64,000 nucleotides of DNA from Streptomyces corallincola (GTDB lineage: Bacteria > Actinomycetota > Actinomycetes > Streptomycetales > Streptomycetaceae): the NCBI RefSeq assembly GCF_019104725.1, contig NZ_JAHRXF010000023.1:1-64000 (forward strand). Direction: 5' to 3'. A program made the translations under genes and the position numbers. The notes below the pieces were generated by a model that ran no database searches, was not told the origin of the DNA, and saw nothing but the letters and a program-made list of their open reading frames with translations. Shown here in pieces: positions 16,562-23,751 of the stretch; within the stretch, counting starts at the first letter, position 1, and every line of letters starts with the position of its first letter.

Positions 16562-17642
16562 GGTCCTGTCTGGAGTTTGGATCACGAGTTCGGTAGATCG
16601 CCTGCGCGGTGAGGTCTGCTCTTGATAGATCGTCAGTCATGGCGCGAGGCGATCTCACCGACGAGCAGTGGGCCTTGATCGAGCCCCATCTCCCGATTGC
16701 TGCGGTCGGGCCCATCCCCGACCTCCGGAAACATTTCAACGCGGTGATGTGGCGCTTCCGCACGGGCAGCTCTGGCGCGACCTGCCGAACGAATTCGGGC
16801 CCTGGCAGAGCACTTACGACCGCTTCCGCATCTGGGTGGGGCAGGGCACCTTCCAGCAGCTGATGGAGGCGTTGATCGCCGAGGCAGCCGCGCGCGGTGA
16901 GATCGACATGGGCCTGGTCAGCGTGGACTCCGCGACGTCTCGGGCCCACCACCACGCCGCCGGGATGATCCTCGACGCGGAGCAGTTGACGGCCCTGGAG
17001 GCGGCCGTCGAGTCTGAAAAGGGGGCGCCCCGAAGGAACAAGAGCCGCGAGAGGGGCAATCCGACGCTGGCGGGCGGGCTGAACGGCGCCGGACCCGCCG
17101 ACGGCACCACGCCCGCTTAAAGGCTGCCGAACTGGGGCGTTCCCGGGGCGGTTTGACCAGCAAAATCCACCTTGCGGCAGACCGGCGCTGCCGCCCGCTG
17201 GCGTTCGTCCTCACACCCGGACAGGCCGGCGACAGCCCGCAGTTCATCCCGGTCCTGGAACGGATCACGGTGCGCGGGCCGGTCGGACGCCCGAGGACCC
17301 GGCCGGACGCGGTGGCCGCCGACAAGGCGTACTCCTCCCGCCGCAACCGCCGCTACCTGCGGAAACGAGGGATCCGCGGGGTGATCCCGGAAAAGGTGGA
17401 CCAGGCCGCCAACCGCAAGAAGCGCGGCTCACGCGGCGGCCGCCCCGTCAGCCACAACGCAGACTTGTACACCGAACGCAACACCGTGGAGCGGTGCATC
17501 AACCGCCTGCGGAACTGGCGCGGCATAGCGACCCGCTTCGACAAGACCCCGCACAGCTACGAAGCCGGGCTCCACCTGTGCGGTGCGATGCTCTGGCTCC
17601 GCAGTATCGCAACGCACTCATGATCAAACTCCAGACAGGACC
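16562..17642 (+). mobile_element. IS5-family insertion sequence (degenerate transposase)
   Basis: A 1081-bp element bounded by inverted repeats that start GGTCCTGTCTGGAGTTTG on both ends (18 of 18 bases identical, with ATCA/TGATCA nearby). TA flanks each side (CCTA|GGTCC and GGACC|TAGC), consistent with a 2-bp TA target duplication. The only content is the transposase, split across three frames. The element lies in the accessory island next to other IS remnants. Confidence 0.85.
16639..17623 (+). pseudogene. IS5-family DDE transposase, two frameshifts
   Basis: Homologous segments occur in order in three frames. First, MARGDLTDEQWALIEPHLP to WRFRTGS (to about 16770). Second, LWRDLPNEFGPWQSTYDRF with VDSATSRAHHHAAG (to about 17110). 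Third, RLKAAELGRSRGGLTSKIHLAADR, DKAYSSRRNRRYLRKRGI, RGSRGGRPVSHNADLYTERNTVERCINRLRNWRG. Each junction is explained by loss of one base. One shift can be programmed in this group, but two together make inactivation more likely. Confidence 0.8.
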
Positions 17643-17692
17643 TAGCTCGTCCTGTGCCGGAACGACGCGGACACCCTCGGGACGAAACTCCG

Positions 17693-17956
17693 AACAGCTT
17701 GCCCTCGAACGGCGCCCTGATCGAGTCCACGATCGGCCTGTTCAAAACGGAACTGATCAAGCCTCAGCGGTCCTGGAAGACACTCTCCCAGGTCGAGTTG
17801 GCCACCGCCGAGTTGATCGACTGGTACATTCACCGCCCATTCCACGGCGAGATGGGGCACATCCCGGCCGACTCGCATGGGGCAGCGCTCATGCCCTCCG
17901 ACCAGCTCCCCGCAGAGCAGTCAGTGTTGTCTCGCCCCATCACCCGGCAGGCTTGA
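17693..17956 (+). pseudogene. IS3-family integrase C-terminal remnant
   Basis: Residues such as SNGALIESTIGLFKTELIKP, WKTLSQVELATAELIDWYIHRPFHGEMGHIP match the end of an IS3-family OrfB integrase core (rve_3 region with the final catalytic Glu area). The N-terminal part and the ends of the element are absent. It starts about 50 bp from the right end of the IS5 copy, so it is an older, broken insertion. Confidence 0.75.
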
Positions 17957-18467
17957 TACGCAGGGTAGCCACCTTGTCGTGGACCTCGACGATCTGCAGG
18001 CTCATGGTGTCGTTGATGGTCGCAGCAGGCCCCTTGTCGCACATCAACGTCACGCCGCCGCCACCTCCGGACGACACGGCACTGCCACCGGAACAGCCCG
18101 AAATACTAGCGTCCGACCCCGTCAGAGACGCGACCATCTCTACTCTGACACCAGTGATCGCCGTGACCTTGATCGGCCCAAGCCCATACGTCTTCGGCAC
18201 TGTCACGACATCCCCCACGCCGACCTTGATCTCACACACCCCATCAGCACAGGGCCCGGTCGCCGAAGGCGACGGACTGACCGTCCCTACCGACTCGGAC
18301 GCAGATCCCCCAGAGGCAGACCCACTTGGCCGCCCCGGAGCAGGCGACCCACCCGCGGAACTCGAGGAACACGATACGAGCGCGGCCAACGCGAACCCGA
18401 AGAAGACAGCGGCAACCCCACCAGCCAATCCACCCCTACGCCTACCATTCACACCCCTGTCCACCAT
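17940..18467 (-). CDS. Lipoprotein, Ser/Gly-rich
   Basis: The 175-residue protein begins MVDRGVNGRRRGGLAGGVAA, then a hydrophobic segment ending in a lipobox-like LAALVSC, so it is probably lipid-anchored on the outer face of the membrane. A Ser/Pro/Gly linker follows, then a compact domain (CADGVCEIKVGVGDVVTVPKTYG ... SLQIVEVHDKVATLRIKPAG) rich in beta-strands with four cysteines. No family is recognised. I chose ATG 18467; GTG 18452 is also possible. It overlaps the IS3 remnant by 17 bp. Confidence 0.65.
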   Translation of the reverse strand: MVDRGVNGRRRGGLAGGVAAVFFGFALAALVSCSSSSAGGSPAPGRPSGSASGGSASESVGTVSPSPSATGPCADGVCEIKVGVGDVVTVPKTYGLGPIKVTAITGVRVEMVASLTGSDASISGCSGGSAVSSGGGGGVTLMCDKGPAATINDTMSLQIVEVHDKVATLRIKPAG

Positions 18468-18621
18468 GTGAATCTCAGAGCAGGCGCTCCCGGCAACGAA
18501 TGGCACACGGTAGCCGTCAACCTGCGCGAAATGATCACAAACGACTTGATGGCTCTTACCCATAACCCCAAGCTATCTTCCACACCCCAACTCCTGCTAT
18601 CTGATCGGGAATTCATGGGGT

Positions 18622-19125
18622 TCACCCGTCGATGACGTAGCGGACGTGCCGGGCTATGAAGTAGCTGGTGATCACGTGGGGCTGACGCTGTCGATGGTGG
18701 AAGAACCTGCGGGTTTCGGCTGCGAGTTCGTGCTGGTTCTGACCCGGTGGGTGTGGGGCGGGCTGCGTCTGAGGTCGGAGTTGACCAGCTCGTCGGGGGT
18801 TCAGCTCGGGTGAGTACGACGGCAGGAAATGCAGCTCCATCTCGTCGGTGTGGTCGGTGAGCCAGGCCCGGACAGCCTTCGAGCGGTGGGCTGAGTGCCG
18901 GTCCACGATCAGGCGCACCTTCCGGTCGAAGTGACCGGCGAGCCGGGCCAGGAAGCGGCACATGACCTGTGCGTCGGAAGTGCCGGTGAAGACCATGAAG
19001 TGCATCCGGCCCTTCGCGCTGATCGCGGACATCGCGTTCACGGAGAACCGGTTCCCGGTGCGGCGGACGCCCGGAGTCCGTCCCCGTTCGCCCCAGGTGC
19101 GGCCGGTGACCTGGTCCGCGCATCC
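18622..19125 (-). pseudogene. IS630-family transposase fragment
   Basis: The fragment includes VNAMSAISAKGRMHFMVFTG, DRKVRLIVDRHSAHRSKAV and LHFLPSYSPELNP, the DDE core (the D of VDRHSAHRS and the E of YSPELNP) of IS630 transposases. After NPRR the frame is shifted relative to the expected NPDELVN continuation. The N-terminal DNA-binding half is missing, so it is inactive. Confidence 0.75.
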
Positions 19126-19179
19126 CCCACCAGATCACTCACGTACCGCCAAACAAGCCTCAACACAAAGCGTTTCGGA

Positions 19180-19395
19180 TCAATGGAACCCCGTGAACTC
19201 CTCGCCCAACAGGCCACCTTGAAAGGCCACCCACCCGAGACGGCTGACAAGGAGAGCGGAACCGTCACCGCTCTCCTTGCTGTCACGTATCCCTACGGTG
19301 CCGTCACCGAGGAAGGCGACCTCGACACACTCGGCCTGGCCATTACTGTGACTGCTCTTACGCCACACGGCACCTGTCAGATCAACACTCTTCAC
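19180..19395 (-). CDS. DUF397 protein, copy 3 of 3
   Basis: The 71-residue protein has the DUF397 hallmarks: SVDLTGAVWRKSSHSNGQAECVEVA, GIRDSKE, and a C-terminal WVAFQGGLLGEEFTG. DUF397 proteins are small partners of XRE regulators with a DUF5753 domain in Streptomyces development and antibiotic control. It starts at GTG 19395, with GGGAG upstream. This is the most diverged and most downstream of three tandem copies; the 69-bp spacer to copy 2 keeps a GGGAGCTG site. Confidence 0.82.
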   Translation of the reverse strand: MKSVDLTGAVWRKSSHSNGQAECVEVAFLGDGTVGIRDSKESGDGSALLVSRLGWVAFQGGLLGEEFTGFH

Positions 19396-19464
19396 TGACC
19401 CAGCTCCCTCACTGCTAGCTAGCGCGAATCGGTGACTCACAGGTGCCGCGCAGACATACGGCTC

Positions 19465-19677
19465 CTAGAGCCCAGTGAACCCATCGTCCAACAGGCCGCC
19501 TTGGAAAGCAGCCCACTCACGACGCGTGAAGAGCAGAGCCGACCCGTTGTCACCGTCCTTGCTGTCACGCATACCCACGGTGCCGTTGCCGAGGAACGCG
19601 ACCTCGACACACTGAGCGTTGTTCTGGGAACGGCTGGACTTACGCCACACGGCACCTGTCAGATCGGCGCTGTTCAT
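19465..19677 (-). CDS. DUF397 protein, copy 2 of 3
   Basis: The 70-residue protein (MNSADLTGAVWRKSSRSQNN ... FQGGLLDDGFTGL) is close to copy 1, with the same WRKSSRS, CVEVAF, VGMRDSKD and WAAFQGGLLDDGFTGL blocks. It starts at ATG 19677 after GGGAGCTGAACAT. The spacer of 72 bp to copy 1 is similar to that between copies 2 and 3, as expected from tandem duplication of gene plus leader. Confidence 0.85.
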   Translation of the reverse strand: MNSADLTGAVWRKSSRSQNNAQCVEVAFLGNGTVGMRDSKDGDNGSALLFTRREWAAFQGGLLDDGFTGL

Positions 19678-19749
19678 ATGTTCAGCTCCCTCACTGTTTC
19701 CTTGATCGGAATCGGTGGCTTCCAGGCGCCGCGCAGGACCAGGCGATAC

Positions 19750-19962
19750 CTAGAGACCCGTGAACCCATCGTCCAGCAGACCGCCTTGGAAAGCGACCCA
19801 CTCACGGCGGGTAACGAGGAGAGCCGAACCGGTGCCGTTCTCCTTGCTGTCACGCATGCCTACGCGGCCGTCGTTCATGAACGCGACCTCAACACAGTTG
19901 GCGTCGCCATTGCTGCGGCTGCTCTTGCGCCAGACCGCGTCTGTCAGGTCGGCACTCTTCAC
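19750..19962 (-). CDS. DUF397 protein, copy 1 of 3
   Basis: The 70-residue protein (KSADLTDAVWRKSSRSNGDA ... WVAFQGGLLDDGFTGL) is directly coupled to the XRE regulator: its GTG overlaps the regulator TGA by 4 bp (19959-19962). In this family the coupled DUF397 protein is believed to act with, or antagonise, its XRE partner. The identical C-terminal block in copy 2 suggests recent duplication. Confidence 0.88.
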   Translation of the reverse strand: MKSADLTDAVWRKSSRSNGDANCVEVAFMNDGRVGMRDSKENGTGSALLVTRREWVAFQGGLLDDGFTGL

Positions 19963-20843
19963 TTGGTCAGCTCCCTCGCTGCTTGCTTGAGGAGACTCGT
20001 GCTACCTGCTTCATCAAGCGCAGAGCCCCAGATGGACGTGAACGCGCTTTCGTAGCGTTCGACTTCGTTGGGTTTGTCGAGGTAGAGCGCCCCGGTGAAA
20101 CCCTCCACGTAGACCGTGGGCGGCTCCGCATTCCGGCCGTTGCCATCCGACGGGAAGTGCAGTGTGACGAACGGGCCGGACATGAGCCCTTCATGCAGAC
20201 CAGCGGCATACGGGACAACGCGAATCGAGACGCTGTCCAGCTCGTTCAAGTAAACCAGGTGCGCAAGTTGCTCTGCCATGACCTCAACGCCACCCACTGG
20301 GCGTCGCAAAACAGCCTCGTTCAGCACCACGTCCACCTTGGGAGGAGCGGTCACGCGTCTGAGCAAGGCTTGCCGAGTCACACGCACGTGGACGCGTCGC
20401 TCCACCTCGGCATCATTCCGTTCAGGCTTCGACCGCTTGATGAGGGCACGCGCATAGTCGGGAGTCTGAAACAAGCCGGGAACGAGTTCAGCCTCGTACC
20501 AGGACAGCCGTTCCGCCGCCTCCTCCAGCCCGATGTACAGGTCGAAGCCCTCGGGGATCACGTCGCCGTAGGCGTGCCACCAGCCTCGGTTCTTGGTCTC
20601 CTTGGCGAGACCCATCAGACCCTTGGTCAGTTCGGCGTCCGCGCCGTACACCTTGCACATCGCCTCGACGTCGAGGCTGCGCAGCGACACCTGGCCGGTC
20701 TCGATGCGCCAGATCTTGGGCTCGGACCATTCCAACTGCTTCGCGGCGGCACGCACGGTCAGCCGTGAGGCGTTCCGCAAATCGCGCAGGTGGCGGCCGA
20801 GTTGCCGTCGGGGAACCGTCGAACCAGTCGTTGCGCCACTCAC
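19959..20843 (-). CDS. XRE-family regulator with DUF5753 domain
   Basis: The 294-residue protein has an N-terminal helix-turn-helix (about 12-70: RRQLGRHLRDLRNASRLTVRAAAKQLEWSEPKIWRIETGQ) and a C-terminal DUF5753 domain (about 95-290, with YEAELVPGLFQTPDYARAL and VVPYAAGLHEGLMSGPFVTLHF). Relatives paired with DUF397 genes (WhiJ- and AbaA-type loci) act on development and antibiotic production. I chose GTG 20843 because GGAAGG lies 10 bases upstream; GTG 20882 is in frame but poorly supported. It faces an AT-rich upstream region. Confidence 0.88.
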   Translation of the reverse strand: MSGATTGSTVPRRQLGRHLRDLRNASRLTVRAAAKQLEWSEPKIWRIETGQVSLRSLDVEAMCKVYGADAELTKGLMGLAKETKNRGWWHAYGDVIPEGFDLYIGLEEAAERLSWYEAELVPGLFQTPDYARALIKRSKPERNDAEVERRVHVRVTRQALLRRVTAPPKVDVVLNEAVLRRPVGGVEVMAEQLAHLVYLNELDSVSIRVVPYAAGLHEGLMSGPFVTLHFPSDGNGRNAEPPTVYVEGFTGALYLDKPNEVERYESAFTSIWGSALDEAGSTSLLKQAARELTK

Positions 20844-21063
20844 GGGCGGCCCACCTTCCTTCACCACGGATACCTCTTGCACCCGGAATGTAGTAGCCGA
20901 AGGTTACGACCCGCAATGTCGTACCTTTTTTCGAGCACTTCGGAGCGATTACTTAAAAAAGTAGTCTTGCATTGCAGAGTCTTACGGTGCTTCACTCGTC
21001 ACTCCAGAGAACGCGGCGATCACGCCGTGTGAACTCCGGCGCGGTGAGGGGGTACGGGAAGCG
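20844..21063. promoter_or_regulatory. AT-rich divergent promoter region with GGTTACGAC/GTCGTACC repeat
   Basis: This stretch lies between the XRE gene and the rightward recombinase-like gene. GGTTACGAC (20902-20910) and GTCGTACC (20918-20925) form an inverted repeat. Just beyond is a run of seven Ts and then GATTACTTAAAAAAGTAGTC (about 20948-20967), a near-palindrome that is strikingly AT-rich for this genome. This is a good candidate XRE operator and promoter. Confidence 0.55.
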
Positions 21064-21390
21064 ATGAAACCGCTGATCTTCGGCTACATGCGGGTCCCCG
21101 ACGACATGAGCGACGCGGAGGCCAGGAAGACGCAGGACGAGTTGGACGCCTACGCGGAGACGAACGGCTACCAACTGGCCACCGTGTTCCACGAGTACGT
21201 ACCGGGATCGCAGTCCGCGTTCACGGAACTGGTGGACGCCGTGCGGCACGCCGAGGCCACGCACGTGATCGTGCCGTCGTACCGGGAGCTCGCACTCAAC
21301 CGGTCGCTCCAGGACGCGATGCTGACCCACCTCTCACACGCCACCGGCGCGGAGGTCGTCAGCCTGGACGACCTGGACGGGCGCTCATGA
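21064..21390 (+). CDS. Serine-recombinase N-domain-like protein without catalytic Ser
   Basis: The 108-residue protein resembles the N-terminal resolvase fold (FGYMRVPDDMSDAEARKTQD ... THVIVPSYRELALNRSLQDAMLTHL). The position of the catalytic serine in YxRVS is occupied by Pro (YMRVPDD), and there is no DNA-binding C-terminus. So it is unlikely to recombine DNA. Its ATGA overlap with the following ATPase gene means the two are co-translated, and the pairing hints at a regulatory role. The start is ATG 21064 after GGGAAGCG. Confidence 0.65.
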   Translation: MKPLIFGYMRVPDDMSDAEARKTQDELDAYAETNGYQLATVFHEYVPGSQSAFTELVDAVRHAEATHVIVPSYRELALNRSLQDAMLTHLSHATGAEVVSLDDLDGRS

Positions 21391-21914
21391 CGACGGACCG
21401 TAGGCCGCCGTACCGGCCGCAGGACACCCGGAGCCACGACCGGTTGACTCTGGCCGCCGTGCCCGAGGCGGTCGCGGCGGCACGCGACTTCGTACGGCTC
21501 GCCCTGCGCAAGTGGCAGCCCCTGTCCGCGGAGGACGACGCCTTACTCGTCGCCTCGGAGCTGGTGACCAACGCCGTCACGGCCACGAGGCGAGCGGGGC
21601 CGGGATCAGAAGGTCCCGCACTGATCGCCGTACGGCTGACCACCCTCCGGGACAGCCTCGTCATCGGGGTGCGGGACGCCTCGGACCACGCCCCCGCCCC
21701 CAGGACCCCCGACGCCGGGGACGAGAACGGGCGCGGGCTGTTGCTCGTACGGCTGCTGGCGCGGGACTGGGGAGTCCACCGGGAGACGGGCGGCGGCAAG
21801 ACCGTCTGGGCCAAGCTGATGATCGGCCCAGAAGCGCAGAGTCCCGCTCACCCCACCGCGAACAGCACCACCAGCAGGACAGCCCCCACAATCGCCGGGA
21901 TCAGAACCTCGTAG
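21387..21914 (+). CDS. ATP-binding protein (HATPase_c anti-sigma-like)
   Basis: The 175-residue protein has a GHKL-type ATPase fold of the RsbW/SpoIIAB-like group common in Streptomyces: SELVTNAVTATRRAG (N-box), VIGVRDASDHAP (G1), and ENGRGLLLVRLLARDWGV (G2). It may bind a sigma factor, an antagonist or another partner by phosphorylation. The last 30 residues are low-complexity and overlap the convergent PH-domain gene by 67 bp. It forms a pair with the recombinase-like gene (4-bp overlap). Confidence 0.82.
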   Translation: MTTDRRPPYRPQDTRSHDRLTLAAVPEAVAAARDFVRLALRKWQPLSAEDDALLVASELVTNAVTATRRAGPGSEGPALIAVRLTTLRDSLVIGVRDASDHAPAPRTPDAGDENGRGLLLVRLLARDWGVHRETGGGKTVWAKLMIGPEAQSPAHPTANSTTSRTAPTIAGIRTS

Positions 21915-22555
21915 GCCCAGCGGACGCCGATCTCGCCCTGGGCGGCGTCGGAGTGGCCGCGGCGTTCGAGGGCGTCGCGGAGGTCGTCCATCGCGCGGTC
22001 GCTCTCGGGGCGGAAGGCGTCGTCGGGGGCGTCGGGGTGGTGCTGGTCGCCCAGGCCACGCCCGCCGCCGAGCAGGCCGCCGCCCAGCAGACCCCCGGAG
22101 GACCGCAGCGCGCGGGACGCCCCGGCTTCGGCGCGGGCCTGGCGGCGGGTGGCCCTCTTGCGGCCACGGAGGGAGACCGGGAGGGCCCAGAGTTGGTACT
22201 TGGCGCCCGCGTGCGTGACGACCTCGTTGGAGAAGCCGCTGCGGAGCAGCGCGACCTGCCCCCACGGCAGCGTGATCAGGCGGAACGGGTTGCGGATGCG
22301 CAGCCGCTCGTCGTTGGTCTGGACAGCCGGGCGGAGCGTGAAGGCGATCACCAGCGGCACGGCGAGGATCATCCCGGCCAGCGCCAGCCACGGCGTGCGC
22401 CCGGCTCCCCGGAACAGGGCGTCGATGCCCAGCCAGCAGATGATCACGAGCAGCAGCAGGCCACCCGCGATGCCCTTGGACGAGCGGTACACGCGGTCCT
22501 TGGCGGCGGGCTCCGCCGGCTGGGGCGCGGGCGAGGGGTGGTCCGGGGTCGTCAT
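21848..22555 (-). CDS. PH-domain membrane protein
   Basis: The 235-residue protein has two close N-terminal membrane helices (about 30-50 GIAGGLLLLVIICWLGIDAL and 56-72), a bacterial PH domain (about 78-130, RLRIRNPFRLITLPWGQVALLRSGFSNEVVTHAGAKYQLWALPV), a Gly-rich linker, and a C-terminal helix IPAIVGAVLLVVLFAVG. Function unknown; a homologue sits at this place (phosphomutase - PH protein - deoC) in S. coelicolor from memory. It starts at ATG 22555. Confidence 0.82.
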   Translation of the reverse strand: MTTPDHPSPAPQPAEPAAKDRVYRSSKGIAGGLLLLVIICWLGIDALFRGAGRTPWLALAGMILAVPLVIAFTLRPAVQTNDERLRIRNPFRLITLPWGQVALLRSGFSNEVVTHAGAKYQLWALPVSLRGRKRATRRQARAEAGASRALRSSGGLLGGGLLGGGRGLGDQHHPDAPDDAFRPESDRAMDDLRDALERRGHSDAAQGEIGVRWAYEVLIPAIVGAVLLVVLFAVG

Positions 22556-22720
22556 GCTCCCGATTCTGCCCGACCCCCGCCGGGACACCTTCACGTGCCC
22601 CTTATCCAAACCCCCCGGGGCCGCACCGCCCGACACCCGCCAGAGCCTCCTCCCGGGCCCCACCCCGACCAGTCCCACCACCCACACCCCACCATTTCCC
22701 CACCCACCCCTATACAGCCG

Positions 22721-22732
22721 CTACGCGCGTAG
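22721..22732 (+). promoter_or_regulatory. Nucleoside-regulon operator, deoC
   Basis: CTACGCGCGTAG is a perfect 12-bp palindrome. Its right end overlaps the putative -10 TAGATAT (22730-22736), so binding here would block RNA polymerase directly. It ends 10 bp before the first deoC GTG. Confidence 0.75.
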
Positions 22733-22742
22733 ATATGCTCAC
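22730..22742 (+). promoter_or_regulatory. deoC -10 element, probably leaderless
   Basis: TAGATAT (22730-22736) is 6 bp from the GTG at 22743, with no ribosome site. The message probably starts at the start codon. Confidence 0.55.
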
Positions 22743-23744
22743 GTGGTGACCATGCCCACCACTGCATCCGCATCTCCCGGAGCCGGGCCCGCGCCAGACC
22801 GCGCGGGTGGAGCCCCCTTCGCCGATGTCGCCTCGTCCGGCAGCACGCTGCGCCGCTTCCTGCATGGGTTGCCCGGGGTGGACGCGGTCGGGCTGGAGGC
22901 CCGTGCCGCCGCGCTCGGGACCCGCTCGATCAAGACCACCGCCAAGGCGTACGCCATCGACCTGGCCATCTCGATGGTCGATCTGACGACGCTGGAGGGC
23001 GCGGACACGCCGGGCAAGGTCCGGGCGCTGGGCGCGAAGGCGGTGCACCCGGACCCGACGGACCGTACGGCGCCGACCACGGCGGCCGTCTGCGTGTACC
23101 CGGACATGGTGGCCGCCGCCAAGGCGGCCGTCGCCGGGTCCGGCGTCAAGGTCGCCTCCGTCGCCACCGCCTTCCCGGCCGGGCGTGCCGCGCTCGGTGT
23201 GAAGCTGGCCGACGTGCGCGACGCGGTCGAGGCGGGCGCGGACGAGATCGACATGGTCATCGACCGGGGCGCGTTCCTCGCGGGCGACTACCTCAAGGTG
23301 TACGACGAGATCACCGCCGTGAAGGCGGCCTGCGGGGACGCCCGGCTGAAGGTGATCTTCGAGACCGGCGAGCTGTCCACGTACGACAACATCCGCCGGG
23401 CGAGCTGGCTGGGCATGCTGGCGGGCGCGGACTTCATCAAGACGTCCACCGGCAAGGTCGCGGTGAACGCGACCCCCGCCAACACGCTGCTGATGCTGGA
23501 GGCGGTGCGCGACTTCCGCGCGCAGACCGGCGTCCAGGTCGGCGTGAAGCCCGCCGGTGGCATCCGCACCACGAAGGACGCCGTGAAGTTCCTGGTCCTG
23601 GTCAACGAGACCGCGGGCGGGGACTGGCTGGACAACCACTGGTTCCGCTTCGGCGCCTCCTCGCTGCTGAACGACCTGCTGATGCAGCGTCAGAAGCTGG
23701 CCACCGGCCGTTACTCCGGCCCCGACTACGTGACGGTGGACTGA
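22743..23744 (+). CDS. deoC: Deoxyribose-phosphate aldolase
   Basis: Splits 2-deoxyribose-5-phosphate into glyceraldehyde-3-phosphate and acetaldehyde. The class I aldolase is 333 residues from GTG 22743: TTAKAYAIDLAISMVDLTTLEG, VASVATAFPAGRAAL, DEIDMVIDRGAFL, KVIFETGELS, the Schiff-base lysine in DFIKTSTGKVAVNATP, and VKPAGGIRTTKDA. The N-terminal 40 residues are a variable extension. ATG 22752 (MPTTASAS) is the alternative start and fits homologues, but the -10 position favours a leaderless GTG at 22743. An aldehyde dehydrogenase gene follows after 7 bp and can use the acetaldehyde. Confidence 0.95.
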   Translation: MVTMPTTASASPGAGPAPDRAGGAPFADVASSGSTLRRFLHGLPGVDAVGLEARAAALGTRSIKTTAKAYAIDLAISMVDLTTLEGADTPGKVRALGAKAVHPDPTDRTAPTTAAVCVYPDMVAAAKAAVAGSGVKVASVATAFPAGRAALGVKLADVRDAVEAGADEIDMVIDRGAFLAGDYLKVYDEITAVKAACGDARLKVIFETGELSTYDNIRRASWLGMLAGADFIKTSTGKVAVNATPANTLLMLEAVRDFRAQTGVQVGVKPAGGIRTTKDAVKFLVLVNETAGGDWLDNHWFRFGASSLLNDLLMQRQKLATGRYSGPDYVTVD

Positions 23745-23751
23745 CATCACC

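Noticed and set aside
21064..21390. Active serine recombinase/resolvase
   Set aside because: Catalytic Ser is replaced by Pro and no DNA-binding domain is present.
14518..21914. Integrated prophage or ICE
   Set aside because: No integrase, att repeats, tRNA target, structural or transfer genes; only IS remnants and small modules.
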